Shown piece by piece: positions 52,784-63,240 of a stretch of DNA of 64,000 nucleotides. Position 1 is the first letter of the stretch; every line of letters begins with the position of its first letter. Source of the stretch: Diorhabda sublineata (Eukaryota; Arthropoda; Insecta; Coleoptera; Chrysomelidae); assembly GCF_026230105.1 (NCBI RefSeq), contig NC_079475.1, positions 37,260,086-37,324,085 of the forward strand, given 5' to 3'. The notes below the pieces were generated by a model. That model had not been told where the DNA came from. It ran no database searches and saw nothing but the letters and a program-made list of their open reading frames with translations. The translations under genes were made by a program, and so were the position numbers.

Positions 52784-54550
52784 GTCAAACCAGGATAATT
52801 GAGAAAGCTCTATAAGTGAGAGTAATGCCAGAACTCAAAACCTCTATTAGCTAAAAACAAGAAACTTCTGTAAGAGAGAGTCGTTTTCCCTCATAGACCT
52901 CTATAAGCGACAGTCGAGCTTTGTTTACAAACTTAGAATGTGCTATTTTATGACTATTCTTAACTTTCATGGAACTTCCTACCATTGTTTTTGTATTCTC
53001 GTCAATATTGTACCTATTCTATTTCGTGGAACTGAATAATGTTGTTATTTTATCGCATTCTTTTCAAATGGACACGTGTGCCTGTGTACCGTTCTGTTTG
53101 GTTGACTTACTCAGTTTCTTCTTCTTCTTCTTCTTCCTGCTGTATATAGGCATCATTGCCTGTTTTTCTTCACATCATTGCCTCTGCTCAGTCACCTGGG
53201 AGGTTGTCACTCCATCTTTTCCTAGGTCTTCCAAGGCTTCTTTGTCCTGCTGGTGATTTGTCCCTTGATATTTTCACAATTCGTTCTTCCGTCATGCGGT
53301 CAATGTCCTCATTCCATTTTATCTTTCTATCCAGTACCCAGTCATTGATGTTATCTATCCCGCATGTTCGTCTTATTTTTTCACTCCTTTCTCTATCCAT
53401 TAGTGTTCTTCCCGCTATTCTTCGAACAATTGCGAAGGAAAGTTACGTTCTGCATCATGTCAAAACGGAAAATTAAAGTACTGTCATTAAGTGATAAACT
53501 TAAAATAGTGAATGCGTTTGAATCCGGAAAATCTCGAAATGAAATTCAGAGGGAGTTTGATACAAAACTGCTTTCAAAAAACAGCTGGAGAAAGTAAATC
53601 TGTGGACCAAGGTGTGTGCAACCACTGGACTGAAGATCTGCCTAATCTTTTAGAAGGGTATGAATCAGACGATATTCCGGATAAAACATTTACGTTTAAA
53701 GGCGAAAAATGCCATGGAGGAAAACAAAGCAAGGAACGCATTACACTTCTCCAGTTTGTAAACATGAGTTGTACGGACAAACTCCTACTTCTCATCATCA
53801 GGAAATCAAAACGACTTAGATGTTTTAAAGGTGTCAAGACTCTACCCGTTGATTATGCCAATAATACAAAGGCTTGGATGTGTGCTGTCCATACGTCCAA
53901 CACTTGCAAACGTAAAAGTAATGTTTTTACCTACTAACACCACTAGTAAACTTCAACCATTAGATCAAGTCATCATCCATACTTTTAAACGCTTTTATCG
54001 CTGAGAAGTCGATTAAACATATTCTTACGAGTCTGGAACAAAACAGTAGAGTAGCCCTAATATTAACCTACTTCTAGCTATGAAATTTGCTAGAAAAGCC
54101 TGGTACTTAGTCAGTGACGTTACTGTCAACAACTGCTTCAAGAAAGCTGGGTTTTGGAAAAGTACAGATGAGCAAGAGAAAAATGATGTTGAAGTTGGAC
54201 CTAGCAACGAGGAATGGACTAAGCTTGTGTCTCACCAATCTAATATGTTAATGCCGAGCTTCGAAGATTTCGAAGACTTCGACGATATCTTTAAGAATTG
54301 TGTGAACACCTGTATTGCTGGAAATGACAGTGAAGACGAAGCACAGATTCCGGAAACAGAGTTGAAGATCATCAGTACTTTCAGTACGCGGCGGTTGTTG
54401 ATCAAGCAATATTCGACAAAATTTATGAGTTAGAGAATTTTTGATCAAGCAATATTCGACAAAATTTATGAGTTAGAGAAAAACATTCAAAATACAAAAA
54501 CAGAAACCCAAACGAAATTGTCGTTTTTTTTGAGTACAAATAAGTTCTAA
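52784..54550 (+). pseudogene. Tigger/pogo-like transposase relic
   Basis: Starts with CAGTCAAACCAGGATAATTG, like pogo/Tigger ends. The ORF begins MSKRKIKVLSLSDKLKIVNA with FESGKSRNEIQREFD (CENP-B-type HTH), then DIPDKTFTFKGEKCHGGKQS, KERITLLQFVNMSCTDK, VMFLPTNTTSKLQPLDQVII and HTFKRFYR, where the D of QPLDQ is the third catalytic residue. The tail is acidic (DFEDFDDIFKNCVN). Frames change at least three times and the middle domain is shortened. A LINE tail sits at its 5' side. Confidence 0.75.
53112..53425 (-). mobile_element. LINE 3'-end fragment inserted in the Tigger-like relic
   Basis: Minus strand: MDRERSEKIRRTCGIDNIND, WVLDRKIKWNEDIDRMTEER, then GRPRKRWSDNLPGD and a tail ending in (GAA)n (the CTT run at 53117-53138). 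Matches the C-terminal end of the LINE family also seen at 12800-13175. Strongly 5' truncated, as LINE insertions usually are. Confidence 0.75.
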
Positions 54551-55439
54551 ATAAAATAAAATTACATAGTACATGAATTTTTGTTTTGTTTTCGTAAGCA
54601 TTTAAAAATATAAACATACGTACATAATGTATGTTGTGCATACCATGCACATACATATTTACTACATTTATACTTGCTGTGACGTAAACCGTTTATGCAT
54701 CGTTGAATTTTTTGTTTTACAATTTCAATACAATTACTAAGATCCTTTTTGCGATTAACGTTTAAAACTTAACTGTACTATCGTCTTTTTTTTACTGTAC
54801 TATTGTAAAGTAGTGTTTGAGTGCGGTTTTGTGATAAAAAAATTATAATTATTTCAATTTATTTCATAATTTCTTAACAGAGTATTTGTTTGGTTCAGAA
54901 TCATGAATTAAAACATAGCGGCTATCAAACAAACCGTTTGTGACGAGTGATGATACATTATCAAATCGATTTATTAGAATTTTTTAATTTTAAATATATA
55001 TTTCATTTTGAAACAATGATTCACAAAAAATATATTCTTTGGTTTATTAGCCGAACAGATTAAAAAATAGCAAATCATTGAGCGATTACATCACCCTAGA
55101 TTCCTGATAGTAACTAAATATTGTTATCAATCTCAGGAACCACTAGTACGTTACACCGTAAATGTGGTGTGGTAGGGGGCATTCCAAGTGGCCCAACCTC
55201 TACTAACAATTATAATAAAGTTTAAATAATTGTTTTTTATTTCATGGAATTAGTGGGCGTAGAAAAAGTATAGTACGTCACACGAGTTGTAAGCCAATTA
55301 CGCACTATAATATCGTTACACTACATTTTATATTTCTCCCACAGCAGAGCTCCAGCGATTTTAAATATTAAAGCAACCTGAAAGATGTTAAAAATAAAAT
55401 ACATTATAACAATAATGATGGTCTGGAGCTTTCACCAGA

Positions 55440-55640
55440 AACTTAATAAATTTCTTCACGGACAAATGTTATAGATTTTTTGGGTCTATAGCCAACTGAT
55501 TTATTTACCATTAGGGTGCCTTTCAGGTTCGGATAAGTCGACCAAAGGGTTGAAGACTTCCACATTTTAGATTTCGTTTCAAAGTAAGCTAGTAACACTC
55601 TTTCTATGAAGAGAAAAATAGTGAATAGAATAAAAATCCA
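55440..55640 (-). pseudogene. Middle segment of a Crypton-like recombinase ORF
   Basis: Minus strand: VLLAYFETKSKMWKSSTLWS, TYPNLKGTLMVNKSVGYRPK, KSITFVREEIY. This corresponds to the core-binding region (LAYF..LS....SSTLWS.YSMLK...V.KY... GYKPKKS.TL) that is missing from the copy at 51960-52490. Short open frame, no flanks. Confidence 0.55.
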
Positions 55641-55699
55641 TCCAAATTTTATCGAAAAAATATCAATTTCTGGTATCACTATTTTAATGAAACAAAACA

Positions 55700-56406
55700 A
55701 CTAATTCAAATGCAATTTTTTGAAGTTTCTTGTAATCGAAGGATGTTATTGTTAATTAATTTCAAAATCAAACTAAATAATATGCAAAAAATAGATTAGA
55801 ACAAAGCTCAATTTGAACTTTTTTCCAGTAAATTTCAATTTCATGAAAATATTTTACAGTTTGAATGAACATTTTATTGACATGAAATTAATTCATCAAT
55901 AATAATATTTCACCCCTGAACAAATACTATTTCAAAAGTACCCGCCGAGACGCAGCGCATGCGCAAAGCGAACCACTCGTATTCATAGTCGCTGCAGTTG
56001 CCGATTCAACAACAACTTCTGGTGTGCAATTTAAACTTTCGTCACTATTACTCACCATCACTAATAATGATACTACACTCCTTTTAATTAGATAAAAAAC
56101 GGATTTTATTGAACGACTATCAAAAAATAAAAGTGTGACAGTTTATCGGAGAAACGAATTGAGATGAGAAAGAAAGCGTTCAAAGCCCATTTTTTAATAC
56201 AATAATTTTATAATTGCGTTAAAAAATGAAACGTTACGGCTTTTTTTAATGCAAAAGTGTGAAAAAATGAGCCACTATAGTACTTTTTTTCAGGCTTTTT
56301 GATCAATTCAGAAATTACATTCTTCATGAGTGCACTTGAATAATTATGTTCATAATACCAAAAAAAATACTGTTAATGGAATTGATCTCCCTCCAAACTA
56401 TAATTA
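55700..56406. other. No recognised feature
   Basis: AT-rich sequence, with a brief GC-richer patch near 55940-55990. No frame or repeat that I can assign. Confidence 0.45.
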
Positions 56407-57709
56407 AGGGTTTTCCAATAAGAGGTGTTATTTTGAACAGCCCGCTATTTCGGTAAATGTCACTTTTGAAGCTGTCATTTTATGACATTTGACAAGTAGA
56501 AACTACGACATTAATGAAAATGGAACGATACACGCTTCAACAACGCATTGAAATTATTAAAATTTACTACAAAAATGGTGAAAGTTTGGCAGAGACGGTT
56601 CGTAAAACTAAAACATTTTTGGGTCGACGTGAAGCACCTTCTCGGACCGCAATACAGAAATTGGTGGAAAAATTTGAGCTGTTGGGACAAGTTAGTGATG
56701 TGAAGAATAAAACCCGTGCACGTCGCTCAAGAACAACTGAGAATATTGCTGCTGTAGCCCAAAGTGTTGAAGGAAACCCAGGTTTGTCCATTCATCGTCG
56801 TTCTTTGGAATTAGTCATTTCACAAACGTCATTACACCGTATTCTGCATGAAGACTTGGGTCTTAAGGCCTATAAAGTTCAGTTAACACAAGAACTCAAG
56901 CCGGCCGATCATCAACAATGTCGTGTGTTTACTGATTGGGTCCTTGAAATACATGAAAATGATCCGGAATTTCATCGAAAAATCATCTTAACTGATGAGG
57001 CCCGTTTCCACCTTGGTGGTTACGTCAATAAACAAAATTGTCGAATCTGGGGCTCGGAAAACCCAAGAGTTATTGTTGAAAATCCACTCCATCCTCAACG
57101 CGTGACTGTTTGGTGCGGTTTTTGGTCTGACGGTGTCATTGGACCTTACTTTTTCGAAAATGAGGCTGGAGCAACAGTTACGGTGAATGGATTGCGCTAC
57201 CGAGAGATAATTAATGATTTTTTATGGCCGGAATTGGATGGTACTGATTTGGACAACGTTTACTTTCAACAAGACGGCGTTACGTGCCACACAAGCAACG
57301 AAACCATCGATCTTTTACGGGAAAAATTTCCGGACCGTGTTATCTCTCGAAGAGGTGATCACAATTGGCCACCGAGATCTTGTAATTTAACACCTTGCGA
57401 CTTTTTCCTTTGGGGCCACGTGAAAGATAAGGTCTACGCCAACAGTTCAGCATCGATTCAAGACCTCAAAGATGGAATTCGTGAGGCTATCGAGGACATA
57501 GGGCAGCCGCTTTGCAATTTGGTTACGGAAAATTTCATGAAAAGGATATGGTCCTGTTAGCGCAGTCGTGGCGGCCATTTGGCTGATGTTGTGTTCCATT
57601 ATTAACGACATACCTTCCTCTTTATAATAAAATAAACATCCGATCATTTATCTCAAAAATGGCATTTTTCTTTAAATATCAAAAAAAGACCTCTTATTGG
57701 AAAACCCCT
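56407..57709 (+). mobile_element. Nearly intact Tc1/mariner-superfamily element, DD41D type
   Basis: 1303 bp flanked by TA on both sides. The ends AGGGTTTTCCAATAAGAGGT (left) and the inverse of ACCTCTTATTGGAAAACCCC (right) form TIRs of about 30 bp with three or four mismatches. A single transposase ORF fills the interior. By structure this is a complete copy; see the ORF entry for its one visible defect. Confidence 0.92.
56514..57560 (+). CDS. DD41D Tc1/mariner-superfamily transposase, C-terminally truncated by a stop
   Basis: Transposase that would cut and paste the surrounding element at TA sites. 348 codons; ATG at 56514, with a second in-frame ATG at 56520 (MERYTLQQR), the start usual for relatives as I recall them. 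N-terminal HTH (ERYTLQQRIEIIKIYY), second HTH (SIHRRSLELVISQTSLHRIL), then the DDE/D domain: ILTDEARF (first D, about residue 163), YFQQDGVTCHT (second D) and LTPCDFFLWG (third D), with 41 residues between the last two. An in-frame TAG at 57558-57560 ends it; the frame then continues CGCAGTCGTGGCGGCCATTT, coding RSRGGHLADVV, the conserved C-terminus, to TAA at 57603-57605. So one nonsense change removes the last 14 or so residues. Confidence 0.9.
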   Translation: MKMERYTLQQRIEIIKIYYKNGESLAETVRKTKTFLGRREAPSRTAIQKLVEKFELLGQVSDVKNKTRARRSRTTENIAAVAQSVEGNPGLSIHRRSLELVISQTSLHRILHEDLGLKAYKVQLTQELKPADHQQCRVFTDWVLEIHENDPEFHRKIILTDEARFHLGGYVNKQNCRIWGSENPRVIVENPLHPQRVTVWCGFWSDGVIGPYFFENEAGATVTVNGLRYREIINDFLWPELDGTDLDNVYFQQDGVTCHTSNETIDLLREKFPDRVISRRGDHNWPPRSCNLTPCDFFLWGHVKDKVYANSSASIQDLKDGIREAIEDIGQPLCNLVTENFMKRIWSC

Positions 57710-57711
57710 TA

Positions 57712-59760
57712 TATGGTAATAAGTATGCTATTATTTGCGCGATCTATATCAAAATTTTCAGTTTGTTCAGTTATTAACGTCTGCCGAATGATCTATATCC
57801 GAATCACAAAAATGTGAAGAGTGATTTTTAAGGCCAATGAAATTTAATAATAAAAGTACTCAAGTTTATTGTCAATTATCTTCAAGCTGTTTGTATCTAT
57901 CTCATCGATAAATTCATATATTGCGAATATTTACCCAAAAGAAGTATAGAGTGTTGCAAACAGCCTGATTTTTTGACCTTAGTCCCCGATAATACAACCA
58001 GTAAATTTGTTTTATGAGAGTAGTGCGGTTATGCTATGAATGGTAAATCTGGAATCATAAAAATATTAAAAAATAGCCTTTGTATGTCTACTACGGACAA
58101 ATGAACTTCCTTTGAGCCTATTTCAATATCTTAATGGAAAGACAGAGGATTTTCTGGTCCAATAGTCAAATAGCTTGATATTGCGAAAAACTACCAACTC
58201 CAAATTATAAAAAAATTGCCTTAAATTGATTAGGAAGACTTAAGTGCTGACTATAAGTACTTAAATGAAATTTGTCAACCAGTATCAACCGAAGACGTGG
58301 CAAAAAGAAAAGATTGCTCATTCTCGTTGGCACTGTAAATAAAATTTTACGGTAATGTGTCTCCCTCTCGAAATCTTGAATTTCTTGCCGAATTTCTTAT
58401 TAAGGTGTATGGTTGAAATCAAACTGAAACCTTTTTGTAAGGATGCAGCTATTTATTTGTGGTAAATCATCAACTTTACTAGGAAACAGTATAGAGACGT
58501 CGTTGATCCAGTTATTCAAAGAAATGCGTTTTTTGCCATAGAAAATATTCTTCTAGCAATGGAAACTTGGATTTGAAAGGACTATAGCGACTAAATCAAA
58601 ACCCAATGGAAGTGTTAGGTGCTTTGAAATATCTCACCTTAATTTTGATGTATCCGAATAAATAAATTATTGCAAATGCACTGAATCTCCAATCTTGTCA
58701 CGATTGATCTATGGAGAAATTGAGATGCCCCAGATTTTGCACGATTTCCCAGTCATTCCAAGGTGGTAGATGCCAAAAAGGATAATAAGTATGTTTTTTA
58801 AAGGGTGGAAAGTCTATACGTAGCTACCTACTCATGGCAACTTCTAGCTGCGGTTTTCACGTTCCGAAACCTTTGTACTTGTTTAGACAAGATTTATTTC
58901 AGTATTAGAAAACTCAAATTTTTGTTATAATTAATTTCCACCCTGTATAGATAGATATAAACCTAAAATAAACCTGTTAACAATATATTCCCGTTAAATC
59001 TCAATAAATTGTTTTTGAAAATTGGCATTCAATAATAAACGAATTCGTTTTTCAAAGTTTTATTCAAAATACGTATACAAATTTACAGGTAAGAAAATAT
59101 CTGCTATTTTTTTTATACAGAACAATTTTATTTTAATAAATTTGATGCAGAGCTAGCCCAAATATTTGTACCTCCCAACGATAATTGTATAATTTCAGTA
59201 AATAGTTTTATTTTAAAAAAACATGTTTGTCAATTGTTTTCTGGTCACTCCGTATATAGATCATCTAAGTTAGACCGCAATCCTATTGGTTGATACGAAA
59301 ATATATTTAATTTGCAGCCAATATGTGTTAATTGCATTTCATAACGAAAACGATAACAAAACGTTTGAATAACGAAAATAAATTATTTTTGAATGATTTT
59401 TTCCAATATATATAAAGAATTCTTTTAGAGAAACTAATTACTAGAGGTGCATCTAACTCTGTTACATCAAAATTATTTTCCAATATTTATTATAAAAATG
59501 ATAAACAGAGTTTAAACAAAATATTTCTAAAAACTAAATAATTATTATGATACCCTCCTAATATTATAACTAAACTTTTCAAGAAAACATTAGGATTGAT
59601 TAATAAAACTTGTTTTATCTTCTGTTCAAAAATTATAGAAAAATCTTACAGGAGTTGTTTGAAAAACATTTTTCTTTGGTAAAACATTACATATCACACC
59701 TCAAAATCAAGAAAAAATTTGTTACCAAAAATATAACAACTGATTTCCATATTATCACAC
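57712..59760. other. No recognised feature
   Basis: Two kb of AT-rich sequence with no convincing frame on either strand. No tandem or inverted repeat noticed. It could hold decayed repeats that need a library search. Confidence 0.4.
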
Positions 59761-59769
59761 ATTTTGTTT

Positions 59770-60560
59770 CAAAGTAAAAAAGCTACTTGTTTGCTCTGTG
59801 CACGGAGAAAGGCATTTGATTGTACATGTTGTGATAAGATCCCCCACTGGATGTATACCTCAATACTCAAACTCGTACGCACGTACGTGGCTATCGTGTG
59901 GTGTACCTCTAAATACAAAGCAAAAAAAAGAGTACAACTGGACAGACTTCAGCGCCTTGTGTGTCTTAGTATCACAGACTCCATTTTACAGCCCCTACCA
60001 GTGGTCTTGAAGTCCTACTAAACTGCAGGCAGGTCCAATTGGCCATGAGAAAATCTCAACATAGGCCTCGGATGAATGTCTAATTATTTTGATGGGCAGT
60101 GATCAAATTGTGCCTACGATCGTTAATAATAAGAGTTTGGAGCCGCAGGAGCTGGTGACCTACGCCCGCTATACTGAATAATGGAAGCTTTTGCGGGGAA
60201 TACTCCAAAATTTGCAAATTCTCTTCCCAAGGGGAATATGCTACTACTATACCCAATCTATGCTTTAGGAACACGGTTATCTCAATCTTGCTCGACAACA
60301 GAGCTACCATACAAGCCAGAGCATCTGAAACGGTGAACTCTAGCCTTGTGCTGGAGGTAAAAAAGTCAACAACTGGTAAGTGATAGTTGCCCAAGACCCA
60401 TTCTTGGTGTAACCAAATGTTTTGCTACTACAGTCTGCTTGCAAGGTATGCTCTGTGGGGATGGATAGATTCTTGTAAAGAGACAAGTTAAGGCATAAAT
60501 AGATGAGTTTTCTTCCTCTTTTATGCCATCTCCACACTATGGGCATCACGGACGACCTGG
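59770..60560 (+). pseudogene. Jockey/R1-type LINE relic: RT tail and RNase H region
   Basis: Plus strand: KATCLLCARRKAF, HWMYTSILKLVRTYVAIVWC, QLDRLQRLVCLSITDSI (post-RT region, usually KLDRLQRLACLGITGA). Then, after shifts, FRNTVISILLDNRATIQA and ETVNSSLVLEVKKS, which fit the IYSDS.AAL...NTV.SRLV.D segment of the element's RNase H. Decayed; its last part resembles 31640-31900. Confidence 0.65.
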
Positions 60561-60779
60561 AGTAATGCTGGTACATGGAGGAGGAAGAAACTGCAGACCA
60601 AGCTATCTTTTAATGTTCAGCACTCACATAGGCGCGGTTCAAATACTTTGGCAAGCCTCACACTTTGCCTAGTGTCGTCAAAGGTGAGTTTGTTAATTTC
60701 AAGTGCGACACGACGTGCTGAAATATTGGAAAGAGTTAGCAACAATAAATATCAATCGAGTTCTGTTCATAAAAAACCT

Positions 60780-61560
60780 TTTTGAAAATACGAAAGACGT
60801 CTCAAAACGCGGCCGAGAGGGCAGTATCTTTAAGCCGCTTAATGGTAAATATTAACGAACCAAGGGGAAACGTAGGCTGCTGATGGCGACGACTTACTAA
60901 ATTCCTCTGTGTGGGGCGGAGGTCTGATCAGACGCCCTAAGAATAAAGAAATACTGCAAAGCGATGACGATGGTACAAAGACCAGGTGCACTGAGAATCA
61001 CCGGCTTCTACCGAACTGTCTCTGTAGAGTTTGTCCTAGTGGTGGCGGCTATAATCCCCGCATCTCAGATATAACACGACAGGATGCGGCAACTAACGAA
61101 CGCACTAGAACAATACAAATGTGGCAACAACGGTGAACATAAAAAAAATCAGAAAAACGGACACGACGACTAATAGAAGACTTTAGATGGTGGATCGATA
61201 GATGTGAATTTCTATCGATCGAGCTTCTGACGGGACTTGGCTACTGTCGATGGTATTTCCACAAAATGAAGGAAGTACAAACACCTGAGTGCACGTATTG
61301 TGAACACGATGACGCCGAACACACGTTAGTGTTCGTGTAACAACTGGAGAGGTTTGAGAGAGGAAATAGAGAAGGCTGTCGGTAGCATAAACCTCTATAA
61401 TATCGTCCAGGTGATGCTGCATAAGATAGAATAGTCGTAAGAAAGAATTTTTAGGCAAAATAATATAGACGGTTGCCTCGTATGACGACATCATACAGAA
61501 ATTTAACAAACTAAACAACATACACGGACAGACCTACCAAGATGGCGGTTTAGTGGGTAA
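60780..61560 (+). pseudogene. R1-clade LINE 3' end relic
   Basis: Plus strand: GALRITGFYRTVSVEFVLVV and AAIIPASQI (typical ALR.TGAYRTVS.EA..V.AG..P), then TLDGGSIDV... and LTGLGYCRWYFHKMKEVQTP followed by ECTYCEHDDAEHTLVFV, the C-terminal CCHC zinc knuckle of R1-type elements. Frameshifts throughout. Confidence 0.65.
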
Positions 61561-63240
61561 GCTACGGGAGTCCCTTATATTCGTCATAGTGGAATCCGTT
61601 ACTTGTATTCCGCAAAAAATATGAATATTCAAACATAGTAGCTACTTTTGTCTTTGCCAATGGTTTATTGGATGTGATGGAATATAGAATGATTTGCTTT
61701 TCTGGCTAAATTATAAAAAGTTAGTGACGTAGCTTGATTTTGCTGTTTTGGTTAAATAATTTTTTTAATATAAACATTTAATATCAATAATAAGGTAATA
61801 TTAGAATATTGCTTTTAGTCAAACTACGACAAGAGTTCAGAATCATTATTTTTAACTGAATAGAACATTTAAGCTGTTGTATCATTGAGGACTCAAAAAA
61901 AAATTAAAACAAAAATTAGCTCAACATCTAGCATAGATAAACAAAGAAGAAGTAGAGTAATGAAACTAGTGAAATCACAATCAAAAATCTATCAAAAATT
62001 TTCGATAAAGGGCTTTATAGAGATTTCAGATCAACATAGAATTACCCAGTCAGCTTATATTATTCAACAATAAAGACATTTATTAGTTAATGATGTTAAA
62101 TTTCATTAGAAACTTCCCAATCAAATGTATGAAGTGAATTTTTGACATATTTTGAATATAATTCAAATTTAGAAAGAAGAAGAAAAGTACCTAATAAGTG
62201 TATTGATTTTATACACATCATATTTTATCAATCATTTTTCCAACTAACCAATAAATGTATTTATTCATTACCGAACTAAAATCCTACAAATACTATTTTC
62301 TTTTCACATCTTCGCGGAAGAAAACAAATAATAACAAAAATCTATTGCATTCCTTCTTTCGAAAACTTTGGCAACACTGGTAAAGATATTCTAAGATCTT
62401 TTTTGCCAATGAACTAAAATTAATTCGACTTGTTTGTCTTATCTTGAGTGTCTTATTGAATATATAGTCAAATTTTACTTTGTAAATTTTAAAATTTTAT
62501 TTTTGGGAAACTTTGACGACTTTTTTTTGAAACAATTTTTTCGTGGCGTTTTGGAATTCTTACTTACACTTACTTCTCACATCAAATTGTTTGCTGACTG
62601 TTTTGATCTTAAAATTATTATTTGTGTTATAGTATTTTGAAATTTTTGTTTTTTCTACTCCACTATGTAGATATATCTATGAATTATTTATCGAAAAAAG
62701 CAAATTAACAAACAGGACAATATGTGGGAAGGGTTCACACTAAACAAATGGTATATAAGTAAATAACGTAAATGGAAGCCCCAAGTAAAACATGAGCTTC
62801 CCGAATACCAGAATGTTTCTTTTATTTTCTATAAAGAAATAGAAAATTGCAACAGCGGTTGTATTATTGGGCCTCCAAAAATATAAAATACTTTATGAAC
62901 CGATTCATGAACTCATTGCATATCGTCGGCTTAATCAGCGTAACTTCATTCTCGAAAATTTTTCAGGGCACACATAAAACAGTTTTCTAATGAAATATAC
63001 TGAATTTAAGCAAAAGTGATTGATTTTATGGATAGATAAAATGATATTGTGAAGTTATTTCACTTTCTTTGAATTGATTTCCGTATTTTCCAAGAATATG
63101 GAGGTACGCAATCTGTTTATAAAATTAGGACCTAATGAACGGAGATAAGCATTTTTTCTCATGAATTAAAGCGAGTTTATTTATTTCTCAAAAACTTTTT
63201 ATTAGAGAAGAGAAGAGAATGGTATACATATTTGTTTTAT
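61561..63240. other. No recognised feature
   Basis: Very AT-rich sequence; short frames only (longest about 68 codons, lysine- or phenylalanine-rich). Nothing assignable. Confidence 0.45.

Larger units (their letters stand above)
52539..55206. mobile_element. Element bounded by ~230-bp inverted repeats, with nested insertions
   Basis: Left arm 52539-52790 and right arm about 54983-55206 are inverted copies: both begin TAGTAGA then GTTGGGCCACTTGGAATGCC and share ATTGATAACAATATTTAGTTA and AATGATTTGCTATTTTTTAA. The left arm has about 30 extra bases. By eye over 85-90% alike. Between them lie a Tigger-like relic and a LINE tail. The outer pair is a long-TIR DNA element whose own transposase is not identifiable, unless the Tigger-like ORF is its own. 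Confidence 0.75.

Noticed and set aside
52969..53476. Plus-strand frames of 95 and 106 codons, hydrophobic and cysteine-rich
   Set aside because: They run antisense to the recognisable LINE C-terminus at 53112-53425, so they are shadows.
60080..60576. Minus-strand frames of 104 and 78 codons
   Set aside because: They oppose the RT-tail/RNase H relic of a LINE on the plus strand, which reads as a known protein order.
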